A DNA stretch of 64,000 nucleotides. Source: Actinopolyspora erythraea (GTDB taxonomy: Bacteria > Actinomycetota > Actinomycetes > Mycobacteriales > Pseudonocardiaceae). The position numbers and the translations under genes were made by a program. Positions within the stretch are counted from its first letter, which is position 1. The number at the start of each line of letters is the position of its first letter. Under the pieces are notes generated by a model. That model was not told the origin of the DNA. It worked only from the letters and a program-made list of their open reading frames with translations, and ran no database searches. Shown piece by piece: positions 55,345 to 64,000 of this stretch. The DNA lies in the NCBI RefSeq assembly GCF_002263515.1, contig NZ_CP022752.1, positions 1,116,001-1,180,000 on the forward strand, read 5' to 3'.

Positions 55345-55653
55345 GTGCCTCGCCGCAACCGCCCCAGGGGGCCTCGTCAACCGGATGCCGCACCACGTCC
55401 GCTCGGCTCCGGTTTCGGTTTCGCGCGTACCGAGACGGCGCCGGACGGCGACTGGTTGGTGCGGACCGTGCCCGCTTCCCAGGCACAGAAGGAGTACCGC
55501 TGTCCGGGCTGCGACCACGAGATACGCGCAGGTGTCAGCCACGTCGTCGCCTGGCCCGCCGACGAGTACGGCACCGTGCGGGACCGGCGCCACTGGCACA
55601 CCGGCTGCTGGAACGGGCGCAAACGCAGCGGCAAGGGGTTCGGCCTCCGGTGA
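55345..55653 (+). CDS. Small zinc-binding-type conserved protein
   Basis: A 102-residue protein of a kind widespread in actinomycetes, often labelled only as hypothetical or ATP/GTP-binding. After a basic Pro-rich start it has a CPGCDHEIRAGVSHVVAW motif and a HWHTGCWNGRK motif, together a probable CxxC/HxC zinc site near an HNH-like arrangement. The C-terminus is basic (KRSGKGFGLR), suggesting nucleic acid contact. No catalytic evidence. GTG start with weak ribosome site; it fits the conserved length. Confidence 0.75.
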   Translation: MPRRNRPRGPRQPDAAPRPLGSGFGFARTETAPDGDWLVRTVPASQAQKEYRCPGCDHEIRAGVSHVVAWPADEYGTVRDRRHWHTGCWNGRKRSGKGFGLR

Positions 55654-55831
55654 GACGGCGGGACCCGCTGCGGCGACCGCGCTCGTGCTGTCCGGCCTCG
55701 CTTCCGGACCGGGATCCGGTGAGGACCGCCGGGAGGGCCGGTGACCGTCCGGCGACCTCGATGAGTGACCCGTGGACCCCCTGGGCGGGGCCGAGGGCAC
55801 GGACTCACCCTTTCGTGGCAGTATCACGACG

Positions 55832-56581
55832 ATGAGCACCGAAATCCGCGCGAACACCGTGCTCCCGGGACACCGTGAGCCGATCACGCTGCACACCGCG
55901 GACGGACTGGAGCTGGTGGGCGAGCTCGCCCTGCCGAAGGACCGTTCGCCCCGTGCCACGCTGGTGTGCCTGCATCCGTTGCCCACCCACGGCGGGATGA
56001 TGGACTCGCACTTGCTGCGCAAGGCCGCCTGGCGGCTGCCCGCGCTGGCCGACCTGGCCGTGCTGCGGTTCAACACGCGCGGCACCGCGAGCGAGGCTGG
56101 ACGCAGCGACGGTGCCTTCGACAACGGTGACGCGGAACGTTTCGACGTGGCCGCGGCGCTGGAGTACGCCGAGTTCAACGACCTGCCCGACGTCTGGCTG
56201 CTCGGGTGGTCCTTCGGCACCGATCTGACGCTGGTGCACGGTCTGGACCCGTCCGTGACCGGCGCTGTGCTCATCTCACCGCCGCTGCGCTGGAGCGAGG
56301 AACGGCACCTGCGTGCCTGGGCCGAGTCAGGCAAACCGGTGCACGCGCTCATCCCGGAGTTCGACGACTACCTGCGTCCCGACGAGGCGCGTCGCCGGTT
56401 CGCACCGTTGACCCAGGCCGAGGTGATCGGGTTTCCCGAGACCAAGCACCTGTGGGTCGGCAAGGCGGAGCAGGCGCTCGACGCGATCGTTCGCGCGGTC
56501 GCCCCGGAGGTCCCCACACCGCTGCCCCGGTACTGGGACGGGGAGACCGACACCCACCAGGTGACGATCGTGGACTCCTGA
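55832..56581 (+). CDS. Alpha/beta hydrolase (dienelactone/CocE-like, unknown substrate)
   Basis: A 249-residue protein. LVCLHPLPTHGGMMDSHLL lies at the oxyanion position, FNTRGTASEAGRSDGAFDNG in the loop typical of small hydrolases that resemble E. coli YfhR/YpfH, LLGWSFGTDLTLVHG holds the nucleophile Ser, and GFPETKHLWVGKAEQALDAIV the candidate His. The acid residue is probably in IPEFDDYLRPDE. No signal peptide. ATG 55832 lies about 180 nt after the zinc-protein gene. Confidence 0.85.
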   Translation: MSTEIRANTVLPGHREPITLHTADGLELVGELALPKDRSPRATLVCLHPLPTHGGMMDSHLLRKAAWRLPALADLAVLRFNTRGTASEAGRSDGAFDNGDAERFDVAAALEYAEFNDLPDVWLLGWSFGTDLTLVHGLDPSVTGAVLISPPLRWSEERHLRAWAESGKPVHALIPEFDDYLRPDEARRRFAPLTQAEVIGFPETKHLWVGKAEQALDAIVRAVAPEVPTPLPRYWDGETDTHQVTIVDS

Positions 56582-56630
56582 CCGAAGCCTCCGCTTCGGC
56601 AGCGGGTGGTTCCACGGCGGAACCACCCGC
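56582..56630. terminator. Double hairpin terminator between convergent genes
   Basis: Two adjacent perfect hairpins: 7-bp stem with tetraloop (CCGAAGC 56582-56588, GCTTCGG 56593-56599) and 12-bp stem (GCGGGTGGTTCC 56602-56613, GGAACCACCCGC 56619-56630, 5-nt loop), starting right after the hydrolase stop and before the convergent GNAT gene. Confidence 0.75.
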
Positions 56631-56700
56631 CGGCTCTCCCGAGCTCACCGGTGTCGTGGGGACCGCCACGTCTCCGGCGTCCTCACGGAAGCGCGAGACC

Positions 56701-57222
56701 TCAGCGGGAGGTTCTCGGACCGAACCAGCGGTAGACCCACTCCTCGGCGCCCTCGGTGACGCGTGATGCGGCGAACTCGAATCCCAGCTTCTCAGCCACG
56801 CGCAGCGCTGCCCCGTTGGTCGGCCTGGTCCGGATCACCACCGGCAGGTCCGGACGGTGCTCCTCGGCCCACTCCAGAGCGGCCGTGGCCATTTCCGCGG
56901 CGTACCCTTTGTTCCACGCCTCGGGACGGAACCGGTAGTAGAGGTTGAGCACCGGCTCGTCCCCGAGATCGGTCCGCCGCAGTCCGCCGACCCCGAGCAG
57001 TTCGTCGTTGGTCAGCGACTCCACCACCCAGTAGCTGATGCCGTCGCTGCTCCAACCTCGTATCCAGTCCGCGAGATCGGAACGCACCCGCTCCGGGGTG
57101 GGAACTCCGGCGGTGCGGTGCCTGTTGGTCCTGGGATCGGTGTGCAGCGCCAGTACGGCTGCCTCGTCGGAGGGGAGGGGCGGCCGCAGCCCGAGCCGTT
57201 CCGTAGTGCGTTCGTTCGTCAT
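56701..57222 (-). CDS. GNAT-family N-acetyltransferase (RimJ/RimL-like)
   Basis: A 173-residue protein of the RimJ/RimL branch. It starts ERTTERLGLRPPLPSDEAAV, with the N-terminal LRLRP-type motif, has WVVESLTNDELLGVGGLR, and the core RPEAWNKGYAAEMATAALEWA with the W-x-K-G-Y-A acetyl-CoA loop, then NGAALRVAEKLGFEF. Such enzymes acetylate protein N-termini or small amines; substrate unknown. ATG 57222 gives the family N-terminus; the ribosome site is weak. Confidence 0.88.
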   Translation of the reverse strand: MTNERTTERLGLRPPLPSDEAAVLALHTDPRTNRHRTAGVPTPERVRSDLADWIRGWSSDGISYWVVESLTNDELLGVGGLRRTDLGDEPVLNLYYRFRPEAWNKGYAAEMATAALEWAEEHRPDLPVVIRTRPTNGAALRVAEKLGFEFAASRVTEGAEEWVYRWFGPRTSR

Positions 57223-57434
57223 GCGGCCTGCGTCGTCCTTCCACGGGCACGGGGTCCTGCCGGGAGCTCGAAGTCTCCGCGCGGAGTCGAGCCGCCCGGC
57301 GTTCCTGCCGCGCAGCTTATTGTCGCGTGGTGCGGCCGTCCAGCGGATTTCCAACGCCCACCCGAGGTGCGGATGCGCGGTCGGGGAGATCACCGCACCG
57401 CGCGCGAAGTGATCTGTTGCGGCATCATGGGGGT

Positions 57435-58250
57435 GTGCACTACGTCGAGTCGGGAGCCGGGACGCCGCTGGTGCTGTTGCACGCGTTCCCGGTGGACGCG
57501 CGGATGTGGGACGGGGTTCGGACGGAACTCGATGCCCACTTCAGAGTCCTCGCCCCGGACCAGCGAGGGATGGGGCAGAGCCCGTTGCACGAGGCTGCCG
57601 CGCCCGAACTCACCTCCGGGGACTCACCGTGGCCGGACGAGCGGGAACCGAGCCCGGATTCGGCTGCCGAGGACGTGCTGGCGCTGCTCGACGAGCTCCG
57701 GTTGCCGAGCGCGTACGTGGCGGGCTGCTCCATGGGCGGCTACGTGGCCATGGCCCTGGCGCGCAGGGCGCCGGAACGGATCGACGGTCTGATACTCGCC
57801 GACACCAAGGCCGAGGCCGACTCCACCGAGCAGCGGGACAACCGGCTGCGGGTCGCCGACCGCGCCGAGCGCGAGGGGACGACGGGCTGGTTGGCCGGAG
57901 ACACCCTTCCCGGAATCCTCGGCAGGACCACCCGCCACCGGCGGGACAACGTGGTCGAGCGGGCGCGGGCGCTCGTCGAACAACAGCCCTCGGCCGGAGT
58001 CGCCTGGGCGCAGCGCGCCATGGCGGCCCGACCGGACAGCTCGGGGACGCTGCGCGCCTACGAGGGGCCGGCCCTGGTGCTGGTGGGGGACGAGGACGCC
58101 CTGTCGCCGCCGGAGTCCGCTCGTGACATGGCGGCGCTGCTGCCCCGCGGCGAGCTGGTCACCCTCCCGGAGGCCGGCCACCTATCGCCGTTGGAGACCC
58201 CCGAGACCTTCGCCAACGCCGTGCGGGAGTGGTTGGACGGTTCGGGCTGA
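57435..58250 (+). CDS. Alpha/beta hydrolase (peroxidase/3-oxoadipate-lactonase-like)
   Basis: A 271-residue hydrolase. It reads HYVESGAGTPLVLLHAFPVD, PDQRGMGQSPLHE, AYVAGCSMGGYVAMALAR (nucleophile Ser in GCSMGG), VLVGDEDALSPPESAR with the acid Asp and LPEAGHLSPLETPETF with the catalytic His. The pattern is that of 3-oxoadipate enol-lactonase or haloperoxidase-like proteins; the true substrate is unknown. GTG 57435 is the first start that gives the family N-terminus, without a strong ribosome site. Divergent from the GNAT gene. Confidence 0.87.
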   Translation: MHYVESGAGTPLVLLHAFPVDARMWDGVRTELDAHFRVLAPDQRGMGQSPLHEAAAPELTSGDSPWPDEREPSPDSAAEDVLALLDELRLPSAYVAGCSMGGYVAMALARRAPERIDGLILADTKAEADSTEQRDNRLRVADRAEREGTTGWLAGDTLPGILGRTTRHRRDNVVERARALVEQQPSAGVAWAQRAMAARPDSSGTLRAYEGPALVLVGDEDALSPPESARDMAALLPRGELVTLPEAGHLSPLETPETFANAVREWLDGSG

Positions 58251-58341
58251 GTCTCGCTCCCGCCCGGAGGGACGGTGCCGCAGGGCCCGGACTCGGGCGG
58301 TACGGCCGAGACCGAGCGCCCGTGCGGGAGTCCGGGACGGT

Positions 58342-60051
58342 TCAGTGCTGCTGAGCGGGTTGGTCGGAGTCCCGATCCGGTTCGGGGTCGGAGTCGCTAC
58401 TGTCGGCCCGTGCGGCCCCGTTCTCGTGACCGGGGACGGGGATGCGCCTCGTCGGCGGATCATGGGCCTCGTCGCCCTTCGTGGCGCCGGTTTCCTGCTG
58501 GGGCAGGCTCGCCCGGTCGATCTTCCGCGTGGCCGGGTCCAGCGAAGCCGTGCCCTCGGCAGGGGGTTCGCCCCCCGCCCCGGAGCCGTTGGTCATCGTC
58601 CCGGGGTGGCCGTTGCCGCCGGACTCGGACGGTCCCGCGTCACCGGTGTCGATGTCGGCGAGCGCGAAGCGAACCGTCGCGGGGTCGCCGTTCCCGTTCT
58701 CCTCCGCCGGAGCCTGTCCGTTCTCGACGGCCCGCTCATCCGTCCGGTGCTGTTCGGAGACGGCGGTTCCCCCGGTCTCCTCCTCCGGTTCGTCCAGCGC
58801 GGCGATCGTTTCCAGCCGGGCCGTCTCGCGGGCGGTCTCGGCCGACTCCCTGAGTCGCTGCTCGGCTTCGTCGTCACTGGTGAGTCGCTCCAGCAGCGGG
58901 GTGGTCCGCCCCATCAGCTCGGCAGCGTCCCGCAGTTTCGCGGCCACGGTGTCGCGCAGCTCGATCAGGGTGGCGACCTGCTCGTCCACCGTGCTCAGCC
59001 GCCGTTCGCACTCCCGCGTGGTGGCGGTGATCCGCTCCTCCGCGTCCGCACGCGCCCTGCCGCGCAGGCGGTTGCTCTCGGTGGTCGCCTCCTCCAGGAT
59101 CCGGGTCGCCTCCTCGGTGGCACGCTGCGTTTTCAGCTGGGCCTCTTCCCGCGCCTCCGTGACCAGCCGTTCGGCTTCCCGCTTGCTGTCGCGTTCGCGT
59201 TTCTCGGCGGCCTCGATGCTGTCGCGTTCGCGTTTCTCGGCCGCTTCGGTGCTCTCCCGCTCACGTTTCTCGGCGGCTTCGGTGCTCTCCCTGGTGAGGC
59301 GCTCGGCCTCCTCGGTGGCTTCCAGCACCCGCCGTTGGGCCTCGCTGGTCGCTTCCCGCAACCGGCGGTCGGCCTCCTCGGCCGCTTCGCTGACCCGGCG
59401 TTCGGCCTCGGCCTTGCTCTTGGCTTCCTGGTCGGCGAGGGTCCGCATCGACTCGCTGCGGCGAGCCGCCATCGCGATCTCGAAGTCCTCCTCGACCTGG
59501 GCACGTCGTGCTTCCGACTCCTCGTCGGCCCGCTTGCGGTTCTCCTCGGCCTCGGTCGTGATGCGCTCCGCCTCGGCCCTGGCCGTCTCCATGACCGAAC
59601 GGTGCTCCGCCTCCATCTCCTCGCGACGCGAGTCGAGATCGGAGATCAACTGTTCGTAACGTTTACGGAGGTCGGAAGCCTCCTGCTCGGCGCGCTCCCG
59701 CCGCTCGGCGGCGTCGCTCTCCGCTTTGGAACGGATCTCAGCGGCCTCCTCCTGGGCGAGCCGCAGCATCCGCTGCAGGCGTTCGCTGAGTCCTTCCATC
59801 GTGGTCGGCGGCTGTCCCAGTCGCTCGACCTGTCCACGTAGGCTCTCGATCTCGGAGCGTGCCGACTCCAGCTGCTTGGACAGTTCCCCGCACTGCGAGA
59901 CGGCCGCGTCGCGGTCCGAGGTGAGCAGACGTAGGTCCGCGTCGATACGTTCCAGATGCTCGTCGACCTGGGCTCTGTCGTAGCCACCCTTACGAACGAT
60001 GTCGAAGCCCGATCCCAGCGGTAGCAGATCACGATCGTCGGCAAGACCCAT
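58342..60051 (-). CDS. DivIVA-domain long coiled-coil protein
   Basis: A 569-residue protein. The N-terminus (FDIVRKGGYDRAQVDEHLERI, residues ~16-36) is a DivIVA-like membrane-curvature domain, followed by a very long coiled coil (about 40-400) with SKAESDAAERRERAEQEA and similar charged repeats. Residues encoded at 59188-59286 form three tandem 11-residue repeats (TEAAEKRERES-type). The C-terminal 150 residues are acidic, low complexity, with NGNG, PATRKIDR and PPTRRIP segments. It resembles polar-growth scaffold proteins of streptomycetes (Scy/FilP/DivIVA group). ATG starts just after a short leader with no strong ribosome site. Confidence 0.82.
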   Translation of the reverse strand: MGLADDRDLLPLGSGFDIVRKGGYDRAQVDEHLERIDADLRLLTSDRDAAVSQCGELSKQLESARSEIESLRGQVERLGQPPTTMEGLSERLQRMLRLAQEEAAEIRSKAESDAAERRERAEQEASDLRKRYEQLISDLDSRREEMEAEHRSVMETARAEAERITTEAEENRKRADEESEARRAQVEEDFEIAMAARRSESMRTLADQEAKSKAEAERRVSEAAEEADRRLREATSEAQRRVLEATEEAERLTRESTEAAEKRERESTEAAEKRERDSIEAAEKRERDSKREAERLVTEAREEAQLKTQRATEEATRILEEATTESNRLRGRARADAEERITATTRECERRLSTVDEQVATLIELRDTVAAKLRDAAELMGRTTPLLERLTSDDEAEQRLRESAETARETARLETIAALDEPEEETGGTAVSEQHRTDERAVENGQAPAEENGNGDPATVRFALADIDTGDAGPSESGGNGHPGTMTNGSGAGGEPPAEGTASLDPATRKIDRASLPQQETGATKGDEAHDPPTRRIPVPGHENGAARADSSDSDPEPDRDSDQPAQQH

Positions 60052-60218
60052 GGCACAACGCTACCTCTGAACCGTCGTCGATGTTGTCCGGTGCGCGCTC
60101 CGCGCCCGAAACACGCCGGGAATCCGGCCTCGGGTGCGAGCTGTTTCACACCTTGACCGGCCGGCCAACCAAGGAGGAGGATTCGTGTCGAGCGGTCTCG
60201 TGAGCGGAGGTGATCGAG

Positions 60219-60605
60219 ATGGCCCGTGACTCGGGTGGCTCGACAGCGCGGCCCTGGACCCGCTGGCAGGACTGGGGTGCCGTGGTGCTGGGGGTTTATC
60301 TGATCCTTGCCACGTTGTGGACCCTCACCGGTCCCGCCGCGCTGACGTCGATGATCGTGCTCGGGGTACTGCTCGGCGTCTCCGGAGTGTGGTCACTGGC
60401 GATGCCGGGATCGATCACGAGCGAGTACGCACACGTGCTGCTCGGGATTCTGCTGGTCATCTCGCCGTGGGCGCTCGGTTTCACCGCCTTCGGCGGAGCG
60501 GCCTGGACCTCCTGGGTGGTGGGCGTGCTGGCGGTGATCGTGGGAGTCGCGGCACTGCCGGAGGCCAACTCGGCCCACCGTTCCGGGATGGCGGGACAAC
60601 ACTGA
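60219..60605 (+). CDS. SPW-repeat membrane protein
   Basis: A 128-residue protein with four membrane segments arranged as two similar halves. Each half has a Trp-rich entry (ARPWTRWQDWGAVVLGVYL; LLVISPWALGF), matching the SPW repeat family. Function is not known to me; the family is common in actinomycetes and often lies near stress genes. ATG 60219 has the near-ideal GGAGGTGATC site 8 nt upstream; the GTG at 60210 is inside that site and is rejected. Confidence 0.88.
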   Translation: MARDSGGSTARPWTRWQDWGAVVLGVYLILATLWTLTGPAALTSMIVLGVLLGVSGVWSLAMPGSITSEYAHVLLGILLVISPWALGFTAFGGAAWTSWVVGVLAVIVGVAALPEANSAHRSGMAGQH

Positions 60606-60710
60606 GACGACCCGGTTCCCGGAGTTCGCGCGGCCGGGTCTCCCGGCCGCGCCCGACAGCGTTCGAGCACGGCGCGGAGGTCGTCCAGCAGCGGTGAAAA
60701 GAGTACGGAG

Positions 60711-61337
60711 ATGACCGCCGGCAACCCACCCCCTCCGAAGAGGGAGAGCGACGGCACCGGTTCGACGGGACCCCGGAAACGCATCCTCGACGCGGCCGTC
60801 ACGCTGTTCGCGGAGTCCGGCTACGACGCGACACCGACGTCCCGGATCGCCGAGCACGCCGGTGTGCCCAAGGGGCTGATCCACTACTACTTCCGCCGCA
60901 AGGAGGACATCCTGGTGGCCCTCGTCGACCGGTTGCCGGAGCAGAACGTGCCCTGCGAGGAAGTGGTGGTGCGTGACGACCTGGCCGAGAGCCTGCGCAG
61001 ACTCGTGGGAGAACTGGACAGGCGACTGCACTCCTCACTGGTGCTCAGCCACCTGCTCTGGCGGGAGGCCGACACGCACGAGGTGGTGCGAGGGGCGCTG
61101 CACCGCCGTTTCCAGTCGATCGTCGAGCAGATCCGCCGGGTCATCGAAGCGGTGCTGCCGCGCGTTCGCGGCGAGGACGTCGACACCGCGGCCGTGCTGC
61201 TGGCCAGGGCGATAAACCACAGTCACTCCACGGCCCGACTTCCGGGAACCACTTCGGGGCTGGACGGCGAGATCGGCCTGATAGCCCGCGCACTGGATCC
61301 CGGTTCGAACGGCCGTACTCGGCCGCGGGGCGCCTGA
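60711..61337 (+). CDS. TetR-family transcriptional regulator
   Basis: A 208-residue repressor-type protein. The DNA-binding domain (about 20-70) reads RKRILDAAVTLFAESGYDAT, PTSRIAEHAGVPKGLIHYYF and RRKEDILVALVDRL, a textbook TetR helix-turn-helix. The ligand domain is not assignable. It starts 105 nt after the SPW gene, in the same direction, and may regulate it or itself. ATG with ACGGAG upstream. Convergent with the epimerase gene. Confidence 0.93.
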   Translation: MTAGNPPPPKRESDGTGSTGPRKRILDAAVTLFAESGYDATPTSRIAEHAGVPKGLIHYYFRRKEDILVALVDRLPEQNVPCEEVVVRDDLAESLRRLVGELDRRLHSSLVLSHLLWREADTHEVVRGALHRRFQSIVEQIRRVIEAVLPRVRGEDVDTAAVLLARAINHSHSTARLPGTTSGLDGEIGLIARALDPGSNGRTRPRGA

Positions 61338-61442
61338 TCCGCCCTCCCCGATGGTGTCCTCGCTCCGGACAGAGCTGATCCACCGGGGCGGCCGTTTCGA
61401 GCGTCGGCCTTCCATCACCGCTGGGGAAGCGGTGCGGCACGG

Positions 61443-61883
61443 TCACTCGGCTGGCTGGACCAGCTCCACGAGCACACCACCCGCGTCCTTGGGGTGGACG
61501 AAGTTCACCCGGCTGTTCGCGGTCCCGCGCTTGGGGGCGTCGAACAGCAGTCGCAGGCCGCCTTCGCGCAGCCGCGCGCACGCTGCCTCGACGTCGGTCA
61601 CCCGGAAGGCGAGCTGCTGTAGCCCCGGCCCGTTCTTGTCCAGGAACTTCGCGATCGTGGACTCCTCGTCGGCGGGGGCCAGCAACTGGACCCGCGTTTC
61701 CGACCCGGCCGAGTCCGCGGCGGCCAGCATCGCCTCGTGCACACCCTGTTCCCGGTTGGTCTCCCGATGCGTGGGCACCAGCCCGAAGGTCCGCCGGTAG
61801 AAGTCGATCGCCGCGTCGAGATCGGCCACGGCGACCCCCACGTGGTCGACCGCGGTCACCAGTCCGCCGAGTTCCTCCCGCAT
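61443..61883 (-). CDS. mce: Methylmalonyl-CoA epimerase
   Basis: A 146-residue VOC-fold enzyme interconverting (2R)- and (2S)-methylmalonyl-CoA in propionate metabolism. It begins TAVDHVGVAVADLDAAIDFY with a metal His, contains EQGVHEAMLAA, TRVQLLAPADEESTIAKFL and GLQQLAFRVTDV, and ends FVHPKDAGGVLVELVQP with the catalytic Glu. Divergent from the acetyltransferase gene, the same arrangement as Rv1322A and Rv1323. Works upstream of the B12-dependent mutase whose cofactor is made by the adenosyltransferase at 39090. Confidence 0.94.
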   Translation of the reverse strand: MREELGGLVTAVDHVGVAVADLDAAIDFYRRTFGLVPTHRETNREQGVHEAMLAAADSAGSETRVQLLAPADEESTIAKFLDKNGPGLQQLAFRVTDVEAACARLREGGLRLLFDAPKRGTANSRVNFVHPKDAGGVLVELVQPAE

Positions 61884-62098
61884 GACGCGCAGCCTAACCC
61901 GCCGTCGCGGGACGGCGGAAACGTCGCGATCCTGTGCGTCGGGTCACAGCGAGGTGTCCGGGATCCCGGCGGTATGGTTCCGCCGGGTCGGCACGGTTCA
62001 TCATGGTGGCCGACCGGTGGCGAGGCGTGGTGACTCGACCGTCGCCGAGGCGCCCGCCCGGTTCCGAAACAGCTCCCAGTACCGCATCGGAGGCAGTC

Positions 62099-63286
62099 GT
62101 GGAAAGTTCCGTGATCGTAGCCGGGGCCCGTACCCCGATGGGTAGGCTGTTGGGCTCGCTGAAGGACTTCTCCGGTGCTCAGCTCGGCGGGATCGCCATA
62201 GCCGAGGCGCTGCGGCGTTCCGGAGTCGCTCCCGAGCAGGTCGAGTACACGATCATGGGCCAGGTGCTCACCGCGGGGGCGGGGCAGATTCCGGCCAGGC
62301 AGGCCGCCGTGGCGGCGGGCATCGGTATGGACGTTCCCGCGCTGACCGTCAACAAGGTGTGCCTGTCCGGGCTGGACGCGATCGCGTTGGCCGACCAGCA
62401 GATCCGCGCCGGTGAGTTCGACGTCGTCGTCGCCGGTGGTCAGGAGTCCATGACGCAGGCCCCGCACCTGCTGGGGAACTCGCGGGAGGGCTTCAAGTAC
62501 GGCGATGTGCGGATGCTCGATCACATGGCCCACGACGGGTTGTTCTGCTCGTTCGACCAGGTCGCCATGGGCGCCTCCACCGAGAAGCACAACGAGCGCC
62601 ACGGGCTGACCCGCCGGCGGCAGGACGAGTTCGCCGCGCGGTCGCACCAGCGGGCCGCCGCGGCGGCCGAGCGCGGTGTGTTCGCCGAGGAGATCGCTCC
62701 GGTGACGGTACCGCGCCGCAAGGGCGACCCGCTGATCGTCGACAGTGACGAGGGCATCCGCGGTGACACCACGGTGGAAAGCCTCGGCAAGCTTCGCCCC
62801 GCCTTCGACCCGGAGGGCACCATCACGGCCGGTTCCGCTTCACAGATCTCGGACGGCGCGGCCGCCGTGGTGGTGATGCGCAAGTCCAAGGCCGAGGAAC
62901 TGGGGCTCGACTGGCTCGTCGAGATCGGCAGGCACGGTGTGGTCTCCGGCCCCGACGCCAGCCTGCACGAGCAGCCCTCCAACGCGATCAGGAAGGCCTG
63001 CGACCGAGCGGGGATGGCCGCGACGGACCTCGACCTGGTCGAGATCAACGAGGCGTTCGCCGCCGTGGGGATCGTTTCCACCGATGTGCTCGGACTCGAC
63101 GAGGACAGGGTCAACGTCAACGGCGGCGCGATCGCGCTGGGGCACCCGATCGGCATGTCGGGTGCCCGGCTCGCGCTGCACCTGGCCCTCGAACTCGACA
63201 GGCGCGGTGGTGGTGACGGCGTCGCCGCGCTGTGCGGCGGCGGTGGGCAGGGAGACGCCCTGCTGCTGCACGCGCCGCGTGGCTGA
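62099..63286 (+). CDS. Acetyl-CoA C-acetyltransferase (thiolase)
   Basis: A 395-residue thiolase condensing or cleaving acetoacetyl-CoA. It begins [20 protein letters not shown], has the active-site Cys in [16 protein letters not shown], the covering motif [12 protein letters not shown], the His in [17 protein letters not shown] and the second Cys in [12 protein letters not shown]. Corresponds to Rv1323 (FadA4) by position. GTG 62099 is chosen for GGAGG 6 nt upstream and the exact thiolase N-terminus; the frame extends further 5' without coding character. Confidence 0.96.
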   Translation: MESSVIVAGARTPMGRLLGSLKDFSGAQLGGIAIAEALRRSGVAPEQVEYTIMGQVLTAGAGQIPARQAAVAAGIGMDVPALTVNKVCLSGLDAIALADQQIRAGEFDVVVAGGQESMTQAPHLLGNSREGFKYGDVRMLDHMAHDGLFCSFDQVAMGASTEKHNERHGLTRRRQDEFAARSHQRAAAAAERGVFAEEIAPVTVPRRKGDPLIVDSDEGIRGDTTVESLGKLRPAFDPEGTITAGSASQISDGAAAVVVMRKSKAEELGLDWLVEIGRHGVVSGPDASLHEQPSNAIRKACDRAGMAATDLDLVEINEAFAAVGIVSTDVLGLDEDRVNVNGGAIALGHPIGMSGARLALHLALELDRRGGGDGVAALCGGGGQGDALLLHAPRG

Positions 63287-63388
63287 CCGGGGAGAGCACC
63301 CGGGGCGCGTCGCGGCCGCGCCCGCTTCCGAACTCTCCCGTGGCGGTCCGTGACACCCGAACACCGTCGGTGCGGATATTCTGTCGGC

Positions 63389-64000
63389 ATGAAGTGGTTA
63401 CCCGGGGGATGGCAACGTGCCGATCGTGTGGATCCGGAGGGAACCACGGCTCCACGCCGTACGGTTCCCCAGCAGGAGACGGTCGTGGAGCGTCGCAACG
63501 TCCCACCGGGAGGTTCCACCCCGCCCTCCGCGTCACGGCGGGGGAGCACCCGGCAGGACGCGTACCCGGCCACCCGGGTGCAGCGGCGTGCGGGCGGCGT
63601 GGGGGAGAGTGCGGGCGCGCCCCGTTCCGGCGGTGCCGTGCTGCTCGGGGAACACGCCCGCGACGTCGACGTCAGCGCCGCCGCCTTCCGCAACCTCGCG
63701 GTTGGTGGTGGCGCCAGCGGTTTCCTGACCGTGCTGTGCGCGGCCGCGTTGGCCGAGTCCCCCGGCGGAGTGTGGCTGTGGATCTGGCAGCTGGTGTTCG
63801 GTGTCTGCTTCGTCTGGTTCATCGCCTCGGCCAAGGGCTCGTTCAGCGGCCGGGGCTTCCTGATGGACAACCGGGGCATCTGCCCCCGCACCAGCGGTGA
63901 GGTTTTCGCGGTGCCGTGGGAGGAGGTGACAGCTGTCGGGGTCGGTTCGCTGCGTCCCGTCGAGAACCGCAGGTTGGTGCACCCCGAGCGGCGGCGTGCC
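63389..64000 (+). CDS. Membrane protein, 5' part (runs off the right edge)
   Basis: The frame from ATG 63389 stays open to the last base (204 codons). The first 100 residues are low-complexity, rich in Arg, Pro, Thr and Gln (PQQETVVERRNVPPGG), then AAAFRNLAVGGGASGFLTVL starts two membrane segments (about 112-130 and 136-155). The end reads FLMDNRGICPRTSGEVFAVP, WEEVTAVGVG, which looks like the start of a PH-like domain found behind two membrane helices in many actinobacterial proteins. A -10-like TATTCT (63377-63382) sits 7 nt before the ATG, so the transcript may be leaderless. Function unknown. Confidence 0.7.
   Translation, partial: MKWLPGGWQRADRVDPEGTTAPRRTVPQQETVVERRNVPPGGSTPPSASRRGSTRQDAYPATRVQRRAGGVGESAGAPRSGGAVLLGEHARDVDVSAAAFRNLAVGGGASGFLTVLCAAALAESPGGVWLWIWQLVFGVCFVWFIASAKGSFSGRGFLMDNRGICPRTSGEVFAVPWEEVTAVGVGSLRPVENRRLVHPERRRA

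Overview
The window reads as a chromosomal segment of a high-GC actinomycete, most likely Pseudonocardiales (Actinopolyspora/Saccharopolyspora-like). The support is: very high GC with frequent GTG and TTG starts; the order argS-lysA-hom-thrC-thrB-rho-rpmE-prfA-prmC-tsaC-wecA-atpI/B/E/F/H/A/G/D/C-DUF2550-cobalamin adenosyltransferase-murA-nucS-methylmalonyl-CoA epimerase-acetyl-CoA acetyltransferase, which is the order known from Mycobacterium tuberculosis (about Rv1292 to Rv1323); a NucS mismatch endonuclease; a DUF397 protein; and a MurA with Asp in place of the catalytic Cys. The genus is inference; no rRNA gene is present to settle it.

Left part (1-12.5 kb) is accessory. A tightly overlapping three-gene minus-strand operon (DUF364-like, cysteine-synthase-like PLP enzyme, MFS exporter running off the edge) looks like a small metabolite or metallophore cassette. 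It is followed by an acetyltransferase, a PAS-PAS-GGDEF-EAL protein with a degenerate GGDEF motif, a secreted lipase, a DHA2-type MFS pump and an Ag85/esterase-D-like secreted esterase. At 10187-12494 a decayed integrative element sits in the 3' half of tRNA-Arg(CCG). A 40-bp tRNA fragment marks its far end, a multiply broken tyrosine recombinase lies next to the tRNA, and the cargo is a frameshifted VOC gene and a DinB-fold gene.

Central part (12.9-41 kb) is the conserved housekeeping block: a CDF metal transporter, then arginyl-tRNA synthetase and the Lys/Thr pathway (several genes overlap by 4 nt through GTGA/TTGA junctions), Rho with a long leader and a large Arg/Asp-rich insertion, L31, RF1 and its methyltransferase, threonylcarbamoyl-AMP synthase, WecA, the complete F1Fo ATP synthase operon and MurA. 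A lone alpha/beta hydrolase is inserted on the opposite strand at 26.2-27.1 kb. Two near-identical 113-bp hairpin-forming repeats (38082 and 38881) bracket a GNAT gene at the end of the atp transcription unit.

Right part (41-64 kb) mixes conserved and accessory genes: an unknown Cys-containing protein plus DUF397, a Rieske lipoprotein, LysE exporter, NUDIX hydrolase, nucS, a minus-strand operon of three very small unknown proteins (46143-46809), a sodium:solute symporter with a small membrane partner, an aldehyde dehydrogenase, a PTS-type dihydroxyacetone kinase operon (dhaK, dhaL, dhaM with a fused HPr domain), a duplicated-domain lipoprotein, hydrolases, a long DivIVA/coiled-coil protein, an SPW protein, a TetR regulator, and the epimerase/thiolase pair. 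The last gene runs off the right edge. Strong hairpins lie between several convergent gene pairs and are annotated as likely terminators. All family assignments come from reading motifs and from memory of families; no database search was run.
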